From: Solenopsis invicta
Taxonomy: Eukaryota; Arthropoda; Insecta; Hymenoptera; Formicidae
Length of the DNA: 64,000 bases
Direction: 5' to 3'
Assembly: GCF_016802725.1 (NCBI RefSeq)
Contig: NC_052676.1
Location: 5,039,433-5,103,432 of the forward strand
Part shown: positions 20,650 through 35,219 of the stretch, piece by piece
How positions within the stretch are numbered: position 1 is the stretch's first letter
Layout: each line of letters begins with the position of its first letter
Notes under the pieces: model-generated
Database searches by the model: none
The model's input: only the letters and a program-made list of their open reading frames with translations
Told to the model about the DNA's origin: nothing
Program-made: the position numbers and the translations under genes

Positions 20650-23110
20650 CTTCAATATCTCTGTATTCTGATAGCCCACAGAAGAGATTTAACTTTTATA
20701 ATGATGTATCGAATCGCTGAACTGAAAAAGGAAAGACTTATATCAAGCAAATTTCGAAAATTTGAGGAAAATTTTTTTGGCGAATTTCTCCAATATCTCT
20801 CTCTTCTGATAGCTCCGAGAAGAGTTCTAACTTTTATCATAATGGATCGAATCGCAAAAGTGAAAGACGAAAGGATTATATCAGTCAAAGAACGAAATTT
20901 TTGAGTAAAATGGTTATTTTGCGAATTTCTCCAATATCTCTGTGTTCTGATAGCCCCGAGATGAGATCTAACTTTTATCATAATGGATCGAATCGCTAAA
21001 GTAAAAGACGAAAGGGTTATATCAGTCAAAGTTCGAAATTTTTGAGTAAAATTATTTTTTTTCCTAATTTCTTCAATATCTCTGTGTTCTGATAGCCCAC
21101 AGAAGAGATATAACCATTATCATGATGTATCGAATCGCTGAACTGAAAAAGGAAAGACTTATATCAGGCAAATTTCGAAATTTTTGAGTAAAATTTTTTT
21201 TGCCAATTTCTCCAATATCTCTGTGTTCTGATAGCCCCGAGAATAGTTCTAACTTTTATCATAATGGATCGAATCGCTAAAGTGAAAGACGTAAGAATTA
21301 TATCAGTCAAAGTTCGAAATGTTTTAGTAAAATTGGTTTTTTTGCGAATTTCTCCAATATCTTTGTGTTCTGATAGCCCTAAGAAGAGTTATAACTTTTA
21401 TCATGATGTATCGAATCGCTGAACTGAAAAAGGAAAGACTTATATCAAGCAAATTTCGAAAATTTGAGGAAAATTTTTTTGGCGAATTTCTCCAATATCT
21501 CTGTCTTCTGATAGCTCCGAGAAGAGTTCTAACTTTTATCATAATGGATCGAATCGCTAAAGTGAAAGACGAAAGGATTATATCAGTCAAAGTTCGAAAT
21601 TTTTTAGTAAAATTGGTTTTTTTGCGAATTTCTCCAATATCTCTGTGTTCTGATAGCCCACAGAAGAGATATAACTTTTATCATGATGTTTCGATTTGCT
21701 GAACTGAAAAAGGAAAGACTTATATCAGGCAAATTTCGAAATTTTTGAGTAAAATTTTTTTTGCCAATTTCTCCAATATCTCTGTGTTCTGATAACCCCG
21801 AGAAGAGTTCTAAACTTTATCATAATGGATCGAATCGCTAAAGTGAAAAACGAAAGAGTTATATCCGTCAAAGTTTGACATTTTTGAGTAAAATTTTTTG
21901 TGGTAATTTCTCCAATATCTCTGTGTTCTGATAGCCCCGAGAAGAGTTCTAACTTTTATCATAATGGATCGAATCGCTAAAGTAAAAGACGAAAGAGTTA
22001 TATCAGTCAAAGTCCGAAATTTTTGAGTAAAATTATTTTTTTTCCTAATTTCTTCAATATCTCTGTGTTCTGATAGCCCACAGAAGAGATATAACCATTA
22101 TCATGATGTATCGAATCGCTGAACTGAAAAAGGAAAGACTTATATCAGGCAAATTTCGAAATTTTTGAGTAAAATTTTTTTTGCCAATTTCTCCAATATC
22201 TCTGTGTTCTGATAGCCCCGAGAATAGTTCTAACTTTTATCATAATGGATCGAATCGCTAAAGTGAAAGACGTAAGAATTATAACAGTCAAAGTTCGAAA
22301 TGTTTTAGTAAAATTGGTTTTTTTGCCAATTTCTCCAATATCTTTGTGTTCTGATAGCCCTAAGAAGAGTTATAACTTTTATCATGATGTATCGAATCGC
22401 TGAACTGAAAAAGGAAAGGCTTATATCAAGCAAATTTCGAAAATTTGAGGAAAATTTTTTTGGCGAATTTCTCCAATATCTCTCTCTTCTGATAGCTCCG
22501 AGAAGAGTTCTAACTTTTATCATAATGGATCGAATCGCAAAAGTGAAAGACGAAAGGATTATATCAGTCAAAGAACGAAATTTTTGAGTAAAATGGTTTT
22601 TTTGCGAATTTCTCCAATATCTCTGTGTTCTGATAGCCCCGAGATGAGATCTAACTTTTATCATAATGGATCGAATCGCTAAAGTAAAAGACGAAAGGGT
22701 TATATCAGTCAAAGTTCGAAATTTTTGAGTAAAATTATTTTTTTTCCTAATTTCTTCAATATCTCTGTGTTCTGATAGCCCACAGAAGAGATATAACCAT
22801 TATCATGATGTATCGAATCGCTGAACTGAAAAAGGAAAGACTTATATCAGGCAAATTTCGAAATTTTTGAGTAAAATTTTTTTTGCCAATTTCTCCAATA
22901 TCTCTGTGTTCTGATAGCCCCGAGAATAGTTCTAACTTTTATCATAATGGATCGAATCGCTAAAGTGAAAGACGTAAGAATTATATCAGTCAAAGTTCGA
23001 AATGTTTTAGTAAAATTGGTTTTTTTGCGAATTTCTCCAATATCTTTGTGTTCTGATAGCCCTAAGAAGAGTTATAACTTTTATCATGATGTATCGAATC
23101 GCTGAACTGA
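20650..23110. repeat. Higher-order repeats marked by TAACCATTATCATG monomers
   Basis: The private variant TAACCATTAT occurs at 21111, 22092 and 22794, steps of 981 bp (7 monomers) and 702 bp (5 monomers). The block starting at 20701 recurs at 22384, 1683 bp (12 monomers) later. Confidence 0.75.
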
Positions 23111-26100
23111 AAAAGGAAAGGCTTATATCAGACAAATTTCGAAATTTTTGAGTAAAATTTTTTTTGCTAATTTCTCCAATATCTGTGTGTTATGATAGCC
23201 CCGAGAAGAATTCTAACTTTTATCATAATGGATCGAATCGCTAAAGTGAAAGACGAAAGAGTTATATCCGTCAAAGTTTGTAATTTTTGAATAAAATTTT
23301 TTGTGGTAATTTCTCCAATATCTCTGTGTTCTGATAGCCCCGAGAAGAGTTCTAACTTTTATCATAATAGATCGAATCGCTAAAGTAAAAGACGAAAGAG
23401 TTATATCAGTCAAAGTCCGAAATTTTTTAGTAAAATTAGTTTTCTTGCTAATTTCTCCAATATCTCTGTGTTCTGATAACCCACAGAAGAGATTTAACTT
23501 TTATCATGATGTATCGAATAGCTGAACTGAAAAAGGAAAGACTTATATCAAGCAAATTTCGAAAATTTGAGGAAAATTTTTTTGGCGAATTTCTCCAATA
23601 TCTCTGTCTTCTGATAGCTCCGAGAAAAGTTCTAACTTTTATCATAATGGATCGAATCGCTAAAGTAAAAGACGAAAGGATTATATCAGTCAAAGTTCGA
23701 AATTTTTGAGTAAAATTGGTTTTTTTGCGAATTTCTCCAATATCTCTGTGTTCTGATAGCCCACAGAAGAGATATAACTTTTATCATGATGTATCGAATT
23801 GCTGAACTGAAAAAGGAAAGACTTATATCAGGCAAATTTCGAAATTTTTGAGTAAAATTTTTTTTGCCAATTTCTCCAATATCTCTGTGTTCTGATAACC
23901 CCGAGAAGAGTTCTAAACTTTATCATAATGGATCGAATCGCTAAAGTGAAAAACGAAAGAGTTATATCCGTCAAAGTTTGACATTTTTGAGTAAAATTTT
24001 TTGTGGTAATTTCTCCAATATCTCTGTGTTCTGATAGCCCCGAGAAGAGTTCTAACTTTTATCAAAATGGATCGAATCGCTAAAGTAAAAGACGAAAGAG
24101 TTATATCAGTCAAAGTCCGAAATTTTTTAGTAAAATTAGTTTTCTTGCTAATTTCTCCAATATCTCTGTGTTTTGATAAACCACAGAAGAGATTTAACTT
24201 TTATCATGATGTATCGAATAGCTGAACTGAAAAAGGAAAGACTTATATCAAGCAAATTTCGAAAATTTGAGGAAAATTTTTTTGGCGAATTTCTCCAATA
24301 TATCTGTCTTCTGATAGCTCCGAGAAGAGTTCTAACTTTTATCATAATGGATCGAATCGCTAAAGTGAACGACGAAAGAGTTATATCAGACAAAATTCGA
24401 AAATTTTGAAGAAAATTTTTTTTGCGAATTTCTCCAATATCTCTGTGTTCTGATAGCCCCGAGATGAGATCTAACTTTTATCATAATGGATAGAATCGCT
24501 AAAGTGAACGACGAAAGAGTTATATCAGACAAAATTCGAAAATTTTGAAGAAAATTTTTTTTGCGAATTTCTCCAATATATCTGTGTTCTGATAGCCCCG
24601 AGAAGAGTTTTAACTTTTATCATAATGGATCGAATCGCTAAAGCAAAAGACGAAAGGGTTATATCAGTCAAAGTTCGAAATTTTTGAGTAAAATTGGTTT
24701 TTTTGCGAATTTCTCCAATATCTCTGTGTTCTGATAGCCCACAGAAGAGATATAACTTTTATCATGATGTACCGAATTGCTGAACTGAAAAAGGAAAGAC
24801 TTATATCAGGCAAATTTCGAAATTTTTGTGAAAAATTTTTTTTGCGAATTTCTCAAATATCTCTGTGTTCTGATAGCCCCGAGAAGAGTTCTAACTTTTA
24901 TCATAATGGATCGAATCGCTAAAGTGAAAGACGAGAGGTTTATATCAGTCAAAGTACGAAATTTTTGAGTAATATTGTTTCTTTTCCAAATTTCTTCAAT
25001 ATCTCTAAGTTCTGATAGCCCTAAGAAGAGATATAACTTTTATCATGGTGTATCGAATTGCTGAACTGAAAAAGGAAAGACTTATATCAGGCAAACTTCG
25101 AAATTTTTGAGTAAAATTTTTTTTGCCAATTTCTCCAATATCTCTGTGTTCTGATAACCCCGAGAAGAGTTCTAACTTTTATCATAAAGGATCGAAACGC
25201 TAAAGTGAAAGACGAAAGAGTTATATCAGTCAAAGTTCGAAATTTTTGAGTAAAATTTTTTGTGGGAATTTCTCCAATATCTCTGTGTTCTGATAGCCCC
25301 GAGAAGAGTTCTAACTTTTATCATAATGGATCGAATCGCTAAAGTAAAAGACGAAAGAGTTATATCAGTCAAAGTCTGAAATTTTTTAGTAAAATTGTTT
25401 TTTTTCCGAATTTCTTCAATAACTCTGTGTTCTGATAGCCCACAGAAGAGATTTAACTTTTATCATGATGTATCGAATCGCTGAACAAAAAAAGGAAAGA
25501 CTTATATCAGGCAAATTTCGAAATTTTTGTGAAAAATTTTTTTTGCGAATTTCTCCAATATCTCTGTGTTCTGATAGCCCCGAGAAGAGTTCTAACTTTT
25601 ATCATAATGGATCGAATCGCTAAAGTAAAAGACGAAAGTGTTATATCAGTCAAAGTCCGAAATTTTTTAGTAAAATTGTTTTTTTTTCCGAATTTCTTCA
25701 ATATCTCTGTGTTCTGATAGCCCACAGAAGAGATTTAACATTTATCATGATGTATCGAATCGCTGAACAAAAAAAGGAAAGACTTATATCAGGCAAATAT
25801 CGAAACTTTTGAGAAAAATTTTTTTTGCTAATTTCTCCAATATCTATGTGTTCTGATAGCCCCGAGAAGAGTTCTAACTTTTATCATAATGGATCGAATC
25901 GCTAAAGTAAAAGACGAAAGTGTTATATCAGTCAAAGTCCGAAATTTTTTAGTAAAATTGTTTTTTTTCCGAATTTCTTCAATATCTCTGTGTTCTGATA
26001 GCCCACAGAAGAGATTTAACTTTTATCATGATGTATCGAATGGCTGAACAAAAAAAGGAAAGACTTATATCAGGCAAATTTCGAAATTTTTGTGAAAAAT

Positions 26101-29100
26101 TTTTTTTGCGAATTTCTCCAATATCTCTGTGTTCTGATAGCCCCGAGAAGAGTTCTAACTTTTATCATAATGGATCGAATCGCTAAAGTGAAAGACGAGA
26201 GATTTATATCAGTCAAAGTCCGTAATTTTTGAGTAATATTGTTTCTTTTCCAAATTTCTTCAATATCTCTGTGTTCTGATAGCCCTAAGAAGAGATATAA
26301 CTTTTATCATGATGTATCGAATTGCTGAACTGAAAAAGGAAAGACTTATATCAGGCAAATTTCGAAATTTTTGTGAAAAATTTTTTTTGCGAATTTCTCC
26401 AATATCTCTGTGTTCTGATAGCCCCGAGAAGAGTTCTAACTTTTATCATACTGAATCGAATCGCTAAAGTGAAAGACAAAAGAATTATATCAGTCAAAGA
26501 CCGAAATTTTTTAGTATAATTGGTTTTTTTTCCGAATTTCTTCAATATCTCTGTGTTCTGATAACCCCGAGAAGAGTTCTAACTTTTATCATAATGGATC
26601 GAATCGCTAAAGTAAAAGACGAAAGAGTTATATCAGTCAAAGTCCGAAATTTTTGAGTAAAATTGTTTTTTTTCCGAATTTCTTCAATATCTCTGTGTTC
26701 TGATAGCCCACAGAAGAGATTTAACTTTTATCATGATGTATCGAATCGCTGAACAAAAAAAGGAAAGACTTATATCAGGCAAATATCGAAATTTTTGAGA
26801 AAAATTTTTTTTGCTAATTTCTCCAATATCTCTGTGTTCTGATAGCCCCGAGAAGAGTTCTAACTTTTATCATAATGGATCGAATCGCTAAAGTGAAAGA
26901 CGAAAGAATTATAACAGTCAAAGTTCGAAATGTTTTAGTAAAATTGGTTTTTTTGCGAATTTCTCCAATATCTTTGTGTTCTGATAGCCCTAAGAAGAGA
27001 TATAACTTTTATCATGATGTATCGAACTGCTGAACTGAAAAAGGAAAGACTTATATCAGGCAAATTTCGAAATTTTTGAGTAAAATTTTTTTTGCCAATT
27101 TCTCCAATATCTCTGTGTTCTGATAGCCCCGAGAAGAGTTCTAACTTATATCATAATGGATCGAATCGCTAAAGTAAAAAACGAAAGAGTAATATCAGTC
27201 AAAGTCTGAAATTTTTTAGTAAAATTGTTTTTTTTCCGAATTTCTTCAATATCTCTGTGTTCTGATAGCCCACAGAAGAGATTTAACTTTTATCATGATG
27301 TATCGAATCGCTGAACAAAAAAAGGAAAGACTTATATCAGGCAAATTTCGAAATTTTTGTGAAAAATTTTTTTTGCGAATTTCTCCAATATCTCTGTGCT
27401 CTGATAGCCCCGAGAAGAGTTCTAACTTTTATCATAATGGATCGAATCGCTAAAGTAAAAGACGAAAGAGTTATATCAGTCAAAGTCCGAAATTTTTTAG
27501 TAAAATTGTTTTTTTTCCGAATTTCTTCAATATCTCTGTGTTCTGATAGCCCACAGAAAAGATTTAACTTATATCATGATGTATCGAATCGCTGAACAAA
27601 AAAAGGAAAGACTTATATCAGGAAAATTTCGAAATTTTTGAGAAAAATTTTTTTTGCGAATTTCTCCAATATCTCTGTGTTCTGATAGCCCCGAGAAGAG
27701 TTCTAACTTTTATCAAACTGGATAGATTCGCTAAAGTGAAAGACGAAAGATTTACATCAGTCAATGTTCGAAATTTTTGAGTAAAACTTTGTGGGATTTT
27801 CTCCAATATCTCTGTGTTCTGATAACCCCGAGAAGAGTTATATCATTTATCATAACGGATCGAATCGCTAAAGTAAAAGACGAAAGAGTTATATCAGTCA
27901 AAGTCCGAAATTTTTTAGTAAAATTGTTTTTTTTCCGAATTTCTTCAATATCTCTGTGTTCTGATAGCCCACAGAAGAGATTTAACTTTTATCATAATGT
28001 ATCGAAATGCTGAACTGAAAAAGGAAAGACTTATATCAGGCAAATTTCGAAATTTTTGAGTAAAATTTTTTTTGCCAATTTCTCCAATATCTCTGTGTTC
28101 TGATAGCCCTAAGAAGAGATATAACTTTTATCCTGATGTACCGAATCGCTGAACTGAAAAAGGAAAGGCTTATATCAGACAAATTTCGAAATTTTTGAGT
28201 AAAATTTTTTTTGCTAATATCTCCAATATCTGTGTGTTATGATAGCCCCGAGAAGGGTTCTAACTTTTATCATAATGGATCGAATCGATAAAGTGAAAGA
28301 CGAAAGAGTTATATCAGTCAAAGTTCGAAATCTTTGAGTAAAATTTTTTGTGGGAATTTCTCCAATATCTCTGTGTTCTGATAGCCCCGAGAAGAGTTCT
28401 AACTTTTATCATAATGGATCGAATCGCTAAAGTAAAAGACGAAAGTGTTATATCAGTCAAAGTCCGAAATTTTTAGTAAAATTGTTTTTTTTCCGAATTT
28501 CTTCAATATCTCTGTGTTCTGATAGCCCACAGAAGAGATTTAACTTTTATCATGATGTATCGAATTGCTGAACTGAAAAAGGAAAGACTTATATCAGGCA
28601 AATTTCGAAATTTTTGAGTAAAATATTTTTTGCGAATTTCTCCAATATCTCTGTGTTCTGATAGCCCCGAGAAGAGTTCTAACTTTTATCATAATGGATC
28701 GAATCGCTAAAGTGAAAGACGAAAGAGTTATATCAGTCAAAGTTCGAAAGTTTGAGTAAAATTTTTTGTGCGAATTTCTCCAATATCTCTGTTTCCTGAT
28801 AGCCCCGAGAAGAGTTCTAACTTTTATCATAATGGATCGAATCGCTAAAGTAAAAGACGAAAGTGTTATATCAGTCAAAGTCCGAAATTTTTGAGTAAAA
28901 TTATTTTTTTTCCGAATTTCTTCAATATCTCTGTGTTCTGATAGCCCACAGAAGAGATTTAACTTTTATAATGATGTATCGAATCGCTGAACAAAAAAAG
29001 GAAAGACTTATATCAGGCAAATAGCGAAATTTTTGAGAAAAATTTTTTTTGCTAATTTCTCCAATATCTCTGTGTTCTGATAGCCCCGAGAAGAGTTCTA

Positions 29101-32100
29101 ACTTTTATCATAATGGATCGAATCGCTAAAGTGAAAGACGAAAGAGTTATATCAGTCAAAGTTCGAAATGTTTTAGTAAAATTGGGTTTTTTGCGAATTT
29201 CTCCAATATCTTTGTGTTCTGATAGCCCTAAGAAGAGATATAACTTTTATCATGATGTATCGAATCGCTGAACTGAAAAAGGAAAGGCTTATATCAGACA
29301 AATTTCGAAATTTTTGAGTAAAATTTTTTTTGCTAATTTCTCCAATATCTGTGTGTTATGATAGCCCCGAGAAGGGTTCTAACTTTTATCATAATGGATC
29401 GAATCGCTAAAGTGAAAGACGAAAGAGTTATATCAGTCAAAGTTCGAAAGTTTGAGTAAAATTTTTTGTGCGAATTTCTCCAATATCTCTGTTTCCTGAT
29501 AGCCCTCAGAAGAGTTCTAACTTTTATCATAATGGATCGAATCGCTAAAGTAAAAGACGAAAGTGTTATATCAGTCAAAGTCCGAAATTTTTGAGTAAAA
29601 TTATTTTTTTTCCGAATTTCTTCCATATCTCTGTGTTCTGATAGCCCACAGAAGAGATTTAACTTTTATCATGATGTATCGAATCGATGAACAAAAAAAG
29701 GAAAGACTTATATCAGGCAAATTTCGAAATTTTTGAGAAAAATTTTTTTTGCGAATTTCTCCAATATCACTGTGTTCTGATAGCCCCGAGAAGAGTTCTA
29801 ACTTTTATCATGATGGATCGAATCGCTAAAGTGAAAGACGAAAGAGTTATATCAGTCAAAGTTCGAAATGTTTTAGTAAAATTGGTTTTTTTGCGAATTT
29901 CTCCAATATCTTTGTGTTCAGATAGCCCTAAGAAGAGATATAACTTTTATCATGATGTATCGAATCGCTGAACTGAAAAAGGAAAGGCTTATATCAGACA
30001 AATTTCGAAATTTTTGAGTAAAATTTTTTTGCTAATTTCTCCAATATCTGTGTGTTATGATAGCCCCGAGAAGAGTTCTAACTTTTATCATAATGGATCG
30101 AATCGCTAAAGTGAAAGACGAAAGAGTTATATCCGTCAAAGTCCGAAATTTTTGAGTAAAATTTTTTGTGGTAATTTCTCCAATATCTCTGTGTTCTGAT
30201 AGCCCCGAGAAGAGTTCTAACTTTTATCATAATGGATCGAATCGCTAAAGTAAAAGACGAAAGAGTTATATCAGTCAAAGTCCGAAATTTTTCAGTAAAA
30301 TTGTTTTTTTTTCGAATTACTTCAATATCTCTGTGTTCTGATAGCCCACAGAAGAGATTTAACTTTTAGCATGATGTATCGAATCGCTGAACAAAAAAAG
30401 GAAAGACTTATATCAGGCAAATTTCGAAAGTTTTGTGAAAAATTTTTTTTGCGAATTTCTCCAATATCTCTGTGTTCTGATAGCCCCGAGAAGAGTTCTA
30501 ACTTTTATCATACTGAATCGAATCGCTAAAGTGAAAGACGAAAGAATTATATCAGTCAAAGACCGAAATTTTTTAGTAAAATTGGTTTTTTTGCTAATTT
30601 CTCCAATATCTTTGTGTTCTGACAGCCCTAAGAAGAGATATAACTTTTATCATGATGTATCGAATTGGTGAACTGAAAAAGGAAAGACTTATATCAGGCA
30701 AATTTCGAAATTATTGAGTAATATTTTTTTTGTCAATTTCTCCAATATCTCTGTGTTCTGATAACCCCGAGAAGAGTTCTAACTTTTATCATAATGGATC
30801 GAATCGCTAAAGTGAAAGACGAAAGGGTTATATCAGTCAAAGTTCGAAATTTTTGAGTAAAATTTTTTGTGGGAATTTCTCCAATATCTCTGTGTTCTGA
30901 TAACCCCGAGAAGAGTTCTAACTTTTATCATAATGGATCGAATCGCTAAAGTGAAAGAGTTATATCAGTCAAAGTTCGAAATTTTTGAGTAAAATTTTTT
31001 GTGGGAATTTCTCCAATATCTCTGTGTTCTGATAGCCCCGAGAAGAGTTCTAACTTTTATCATAATGGATAGATTCGCTAAAGTAAAAGACGAAAGTGTT
31101 ATATCAGTCAAAGTCCGAAATTTTTTAGTAAAATTGTTTTTTTTCCGAATTTCTTCAATATCTCTGTGTTCTGAAAGCCCACAGAAGAAATTTAACTTTT
31201 ATCATGATGTATCGAATCGCTGAACAAAAAAAGGAAAGACTTATATCAGGCAAATTTCGAAATTTTTGTGAAAAATTTTTTTTGCGAATTTCTCCAATAT
31301 CTCTGTGTTCTGATAGCCCCGAGAAGAGTTCTAACTTTTATCATAATGGATCGAATCGCTAAAGTAAAAGACGAAAGAGTTATATCAGTCAAAGACCGAA
31401 ATTTTTTAGTAAAATTGTTTTTTTTCCGAATTTCTTCAATGTCTCTGTGTTCTGATAGCCCACAGAAGAGATTTAACTTTTATCATGATGTATCGAATCG
31501 CTGAACAAAAAAAGGAAAGACTTATATCAGGCAAATTTCGAAATTTTTGTGAAAAATTTTTTTTGCGAATTTCTCCAATATCTCTGTGTTCTGATAGCCC
31601 CGAGAAGAGTTCTAACTTTTATCATACTGAATCGAATCGCTAAAGTGAAAGACGAAAGAATTATATCAGTCAAAGACCGAAATTTTTTAGTAAAATTGGT
31701 TTTTTTTCCGAATTTCTTCAATATCTCTGTGTTCTGATAGCCCACAGAAGAGATATAACTTTAATCATGATGTATCGAATTGCTGAACTGAAAAAGGAAA
31801 GACTTATATCAGGCAAATTTCGAAATTTTTGAGTAAAATTTTTTTGCCAATTTCTCCAATATCTCTGTGTTCTGATAACCCCGAGAAGAGTTCTAACTTT
31901 TACCATAATGGATCGAATCGCTAAAGTGAAAAAGTTATATCAGTCAAAGTTCGAAATTTTTTAGTAAAATTTTTTGTGGGAATTTCTCCAATATCTCTGT
32001 GTTCTGATAGCCCCGAGAAGAGTTCTAACTTTTATCATAATGGATAGATTCGCTAAAGTAAAAGACGAAAGAGTTATATCAGTCAAAGTCCGAAATTTTT

Positions 32101-35100
32101 GAGTAAAATTGTTTTTTTTTCCGAATTTCTTCAATATCTCTGTGTTCTGATAGCCCACAGAAGAGATTTAACTTTTATCATGATGTATCGAATCGCTGAA
32201 CAAAAAAAGGAAAGACTTATATCAGGCAAATATCGAAATTTTTGAGAAAAATTTTTTTTGCTAATTTCTCCAATATCTATGTGTTCTGATAGCCCCAAGA
32301 AAAGTTCTAACTTTTATCATAATGGATCGAATCGCTAAAGTGAAAGACAAAAGAATTATAACAGTCAAAGTTCGAAATGTTTTAGTAAAATTGGTTTTTT
32401 TGCGAATTTCTCCAATATCTTTGTGTTCTGATAGCCCTAAGAAGAGATATAACTTTTATCATGATGTATCGAATTGCTGAACTGAAAAAGGAAAGACTTA
32501 TATCGGGCAAATTTCGAAATTTTTGAGTTAAATTTTTTTTGCCAATTTCTCCAATATCTCTGTGTTCTGATAACCCCGAGAAGAGTTCTAACTTTTATCA
32601 TAATGGATCGAATCGCTAAAGTGAAAGAGTTATATCAGGCAAAGTTCGAAATTTTTTAGTAAAATTGTTTTTTTTCCGAATTTCTTCAATATCTCTGTGT
32701 TCTGATAGCCCACAGAAGAGATTTACCTTTTATCATGATGTATCGAATCGCTGAACAAAAAAAGGAAAGACTTATATGAGGCAAATATCGAAAATTTTGA
32801 GAAAAATTTTTTTTGCTAATTTCTCCAATATCTATGTGTTCTGATAGCCCCGAGAAGAGTTCTAACTTTTATCATAATGGATCGAATCGCTAAAGTAAAA
32901 GACGAAAGAGTTATATCAGTCAAAGTCCGAAATTTTTTAGTAAAATTGTTTTTTTTCCGAATTTCTTCAATATCTCTGTGTTCTGATAGCCCACAGAAGA
33001 GATTTAACTTTTATCATGATGTATCGAATGGCTGAACAAAAAAAGGAAAGACTTATATCAGGCAAATTTCGAAATTTTTGTGAAAAATTTTTTTTGCGAA
33101 TTTCTCCAATATCTCTGTGTTCTGATAGCCCCGAGAAGAGTTCTAACTTTTATCATAATGGATCGAATCGCTAAAGTGAAAGACGAGAGATTTATATCAG
33201 TCAAAGTCCGCAATTTTTGAGTAATATTGTTTCTTTTCCAAATTTCTTCTATATCTCTGTGTTCTGATAGCCCTAAGAAGAGATATAACTTTTATCATGG
33301 TGTATCGAATTGCTGAACTGAAAAAGGAAAGACTTATATCAGGCAAATTTCGAAATTTTTGAGTAAAATTTTTTTTGCCAATTTCTCCAATATCTCTGTG
33401 TTCTGATAACCCCGAGAAGAGTTCTAACTTTTATCATAAAGGATCGAAACGCTAAAGTGAAAGACGAAAGAGTTATATCAGTCAAAGTTCGAAATTTTTG
33501 AGTAAAATTTTTTGTGGGAATTTCTCCAATATCTCTGTGTTCTGATAGCCCCGAGAAGAGTTCTAACTTTTATCATAATGGATCGAATCGCTAAAGTAAA
33601 AGACGAAAGAGTTATATCAGTCAAAGTCCGAAATTTTTTAGTAAAATTGTTTTTTTTCCGAATTTCTTCAATATCTCTGTGTTCTGATAGCCCACAGAAG
33701 AGATTTAACTTTTATCATGATGTATCGAATGGCTGAACAAAAAAAGGAAAGACTTATATCCGGCAAATTTCGAAATTTTTGTGAAAAATTTTTTTTGCGA
33801 ATTTCTCCAATATCTCTGTGTTCTGATAGCCCCGAGAAGAGGTCTAACTTTTATCATAATGGATCGAATCGCTAAAGTGAAAGACGAGAGATTTATATCA
33901 GTCAAAGTCCGTAATTTTTGAGTAATATTGTTTCTTTTCCAAATTTCTTCAATATCTCTGTGTTCTGATAGCCCTAAGAAGAGATATAACTTTTATCATG
34001 ATGTATCGAATTGCTGAACTGAAAAAGGAAAGACTTATATCAGGCAAATTTCGAAATTTTTAAGTAAAATTTTTTTTGCCAATTTCTCCAATATCTCTGT
34101 GTTCTGATAAACCCGAGAAGAGTTCTAACTTTTATCATAAAGGATCGAAACGCTAAAGTGAAAGACGAAAGAGTTATATCAAAGTTCGAAATTTTTGAGT
34201 AAAATTTTTTGTGGGAATTTCTCCAATATCTCTGTGTTCTGATAGCCCCGAGAAGAGTTCTAACTTTTATCATAATGGATCGAATCGCTAAAGTAAAAGA
34301 CGAAAGAGTTATATCAGTCAAAGTCTGAAATTTTTTAGTAAAATTGTTTTTTTTCCGAATTTCTTCAATATCTCTGTGTTCTGATAGCCCACAGAAGAGA
34401 TTTAACTTTTATCATGATGTATCGAATCGCTGAACAAAAAAAGGAAAGACTTATATCAGGCAAATTTCGAAATTTTTGTGAAAAATTTTTTTTGCGAATT
34501 TCTCCAATATCTCTGTGTTCTGATAGCCCCGAGAAGAGTTCTAACTTTTATCATAATGGATCGAATCGCTAAAGTCAAAGACGAAAGAGTTATATCAGTC
34601 AAAGTCCGAAATTTTTGATTAAAATTGTTTTTTTTTCCGAATTTCTTCAATATCTCTGTGTTCTGATAGCCCACAGAAGAGATTTAACTTTTATCATGAT
34701 GTATCGAATCGCTGAACAAAAAAAGGAAAGACTTATATCAGGCAAATTTCGAAATTTTTGTGAAAAATTTTTTTTGCGAATTTCTCCAATATCTCTGTGT
34801 TCTGATAGCCCCGAGAAGAGTTCTAACTTTTATCATACTGAATCGAATCGCTAAAGTGAAAGACAAAAGGATTATATCAGTCAAAGACCGAAATTTTTTA
34901 GTAAAATTGGTTTTTTTTCCGAATTTCTTCAATATCTCTGTGTTCTGATAACCCCGAGAAGAGTTCTAACTTTTATCATAATGGATCGAATCGCTAAAGT
35001 GAAAGACGAAAGTATTATATCAGTCAAAGACCGAAATTTTTTAGTAAAATTGGTTTTTTTGCGAATTTCTCCAATATCTTTGTGTTCTGATAGCCCTAAG

Positions 35101-35219
35101 AAGAGATATAACTTTTATCATGATGTATCGAATTGCTGAACTGAAAAAGGAAAGACTTATATCAGGCAAATTTCGAAATTTTTGAGTAAAATTTTTTTTG
35201 CCAATTTCTCCAATATCTC

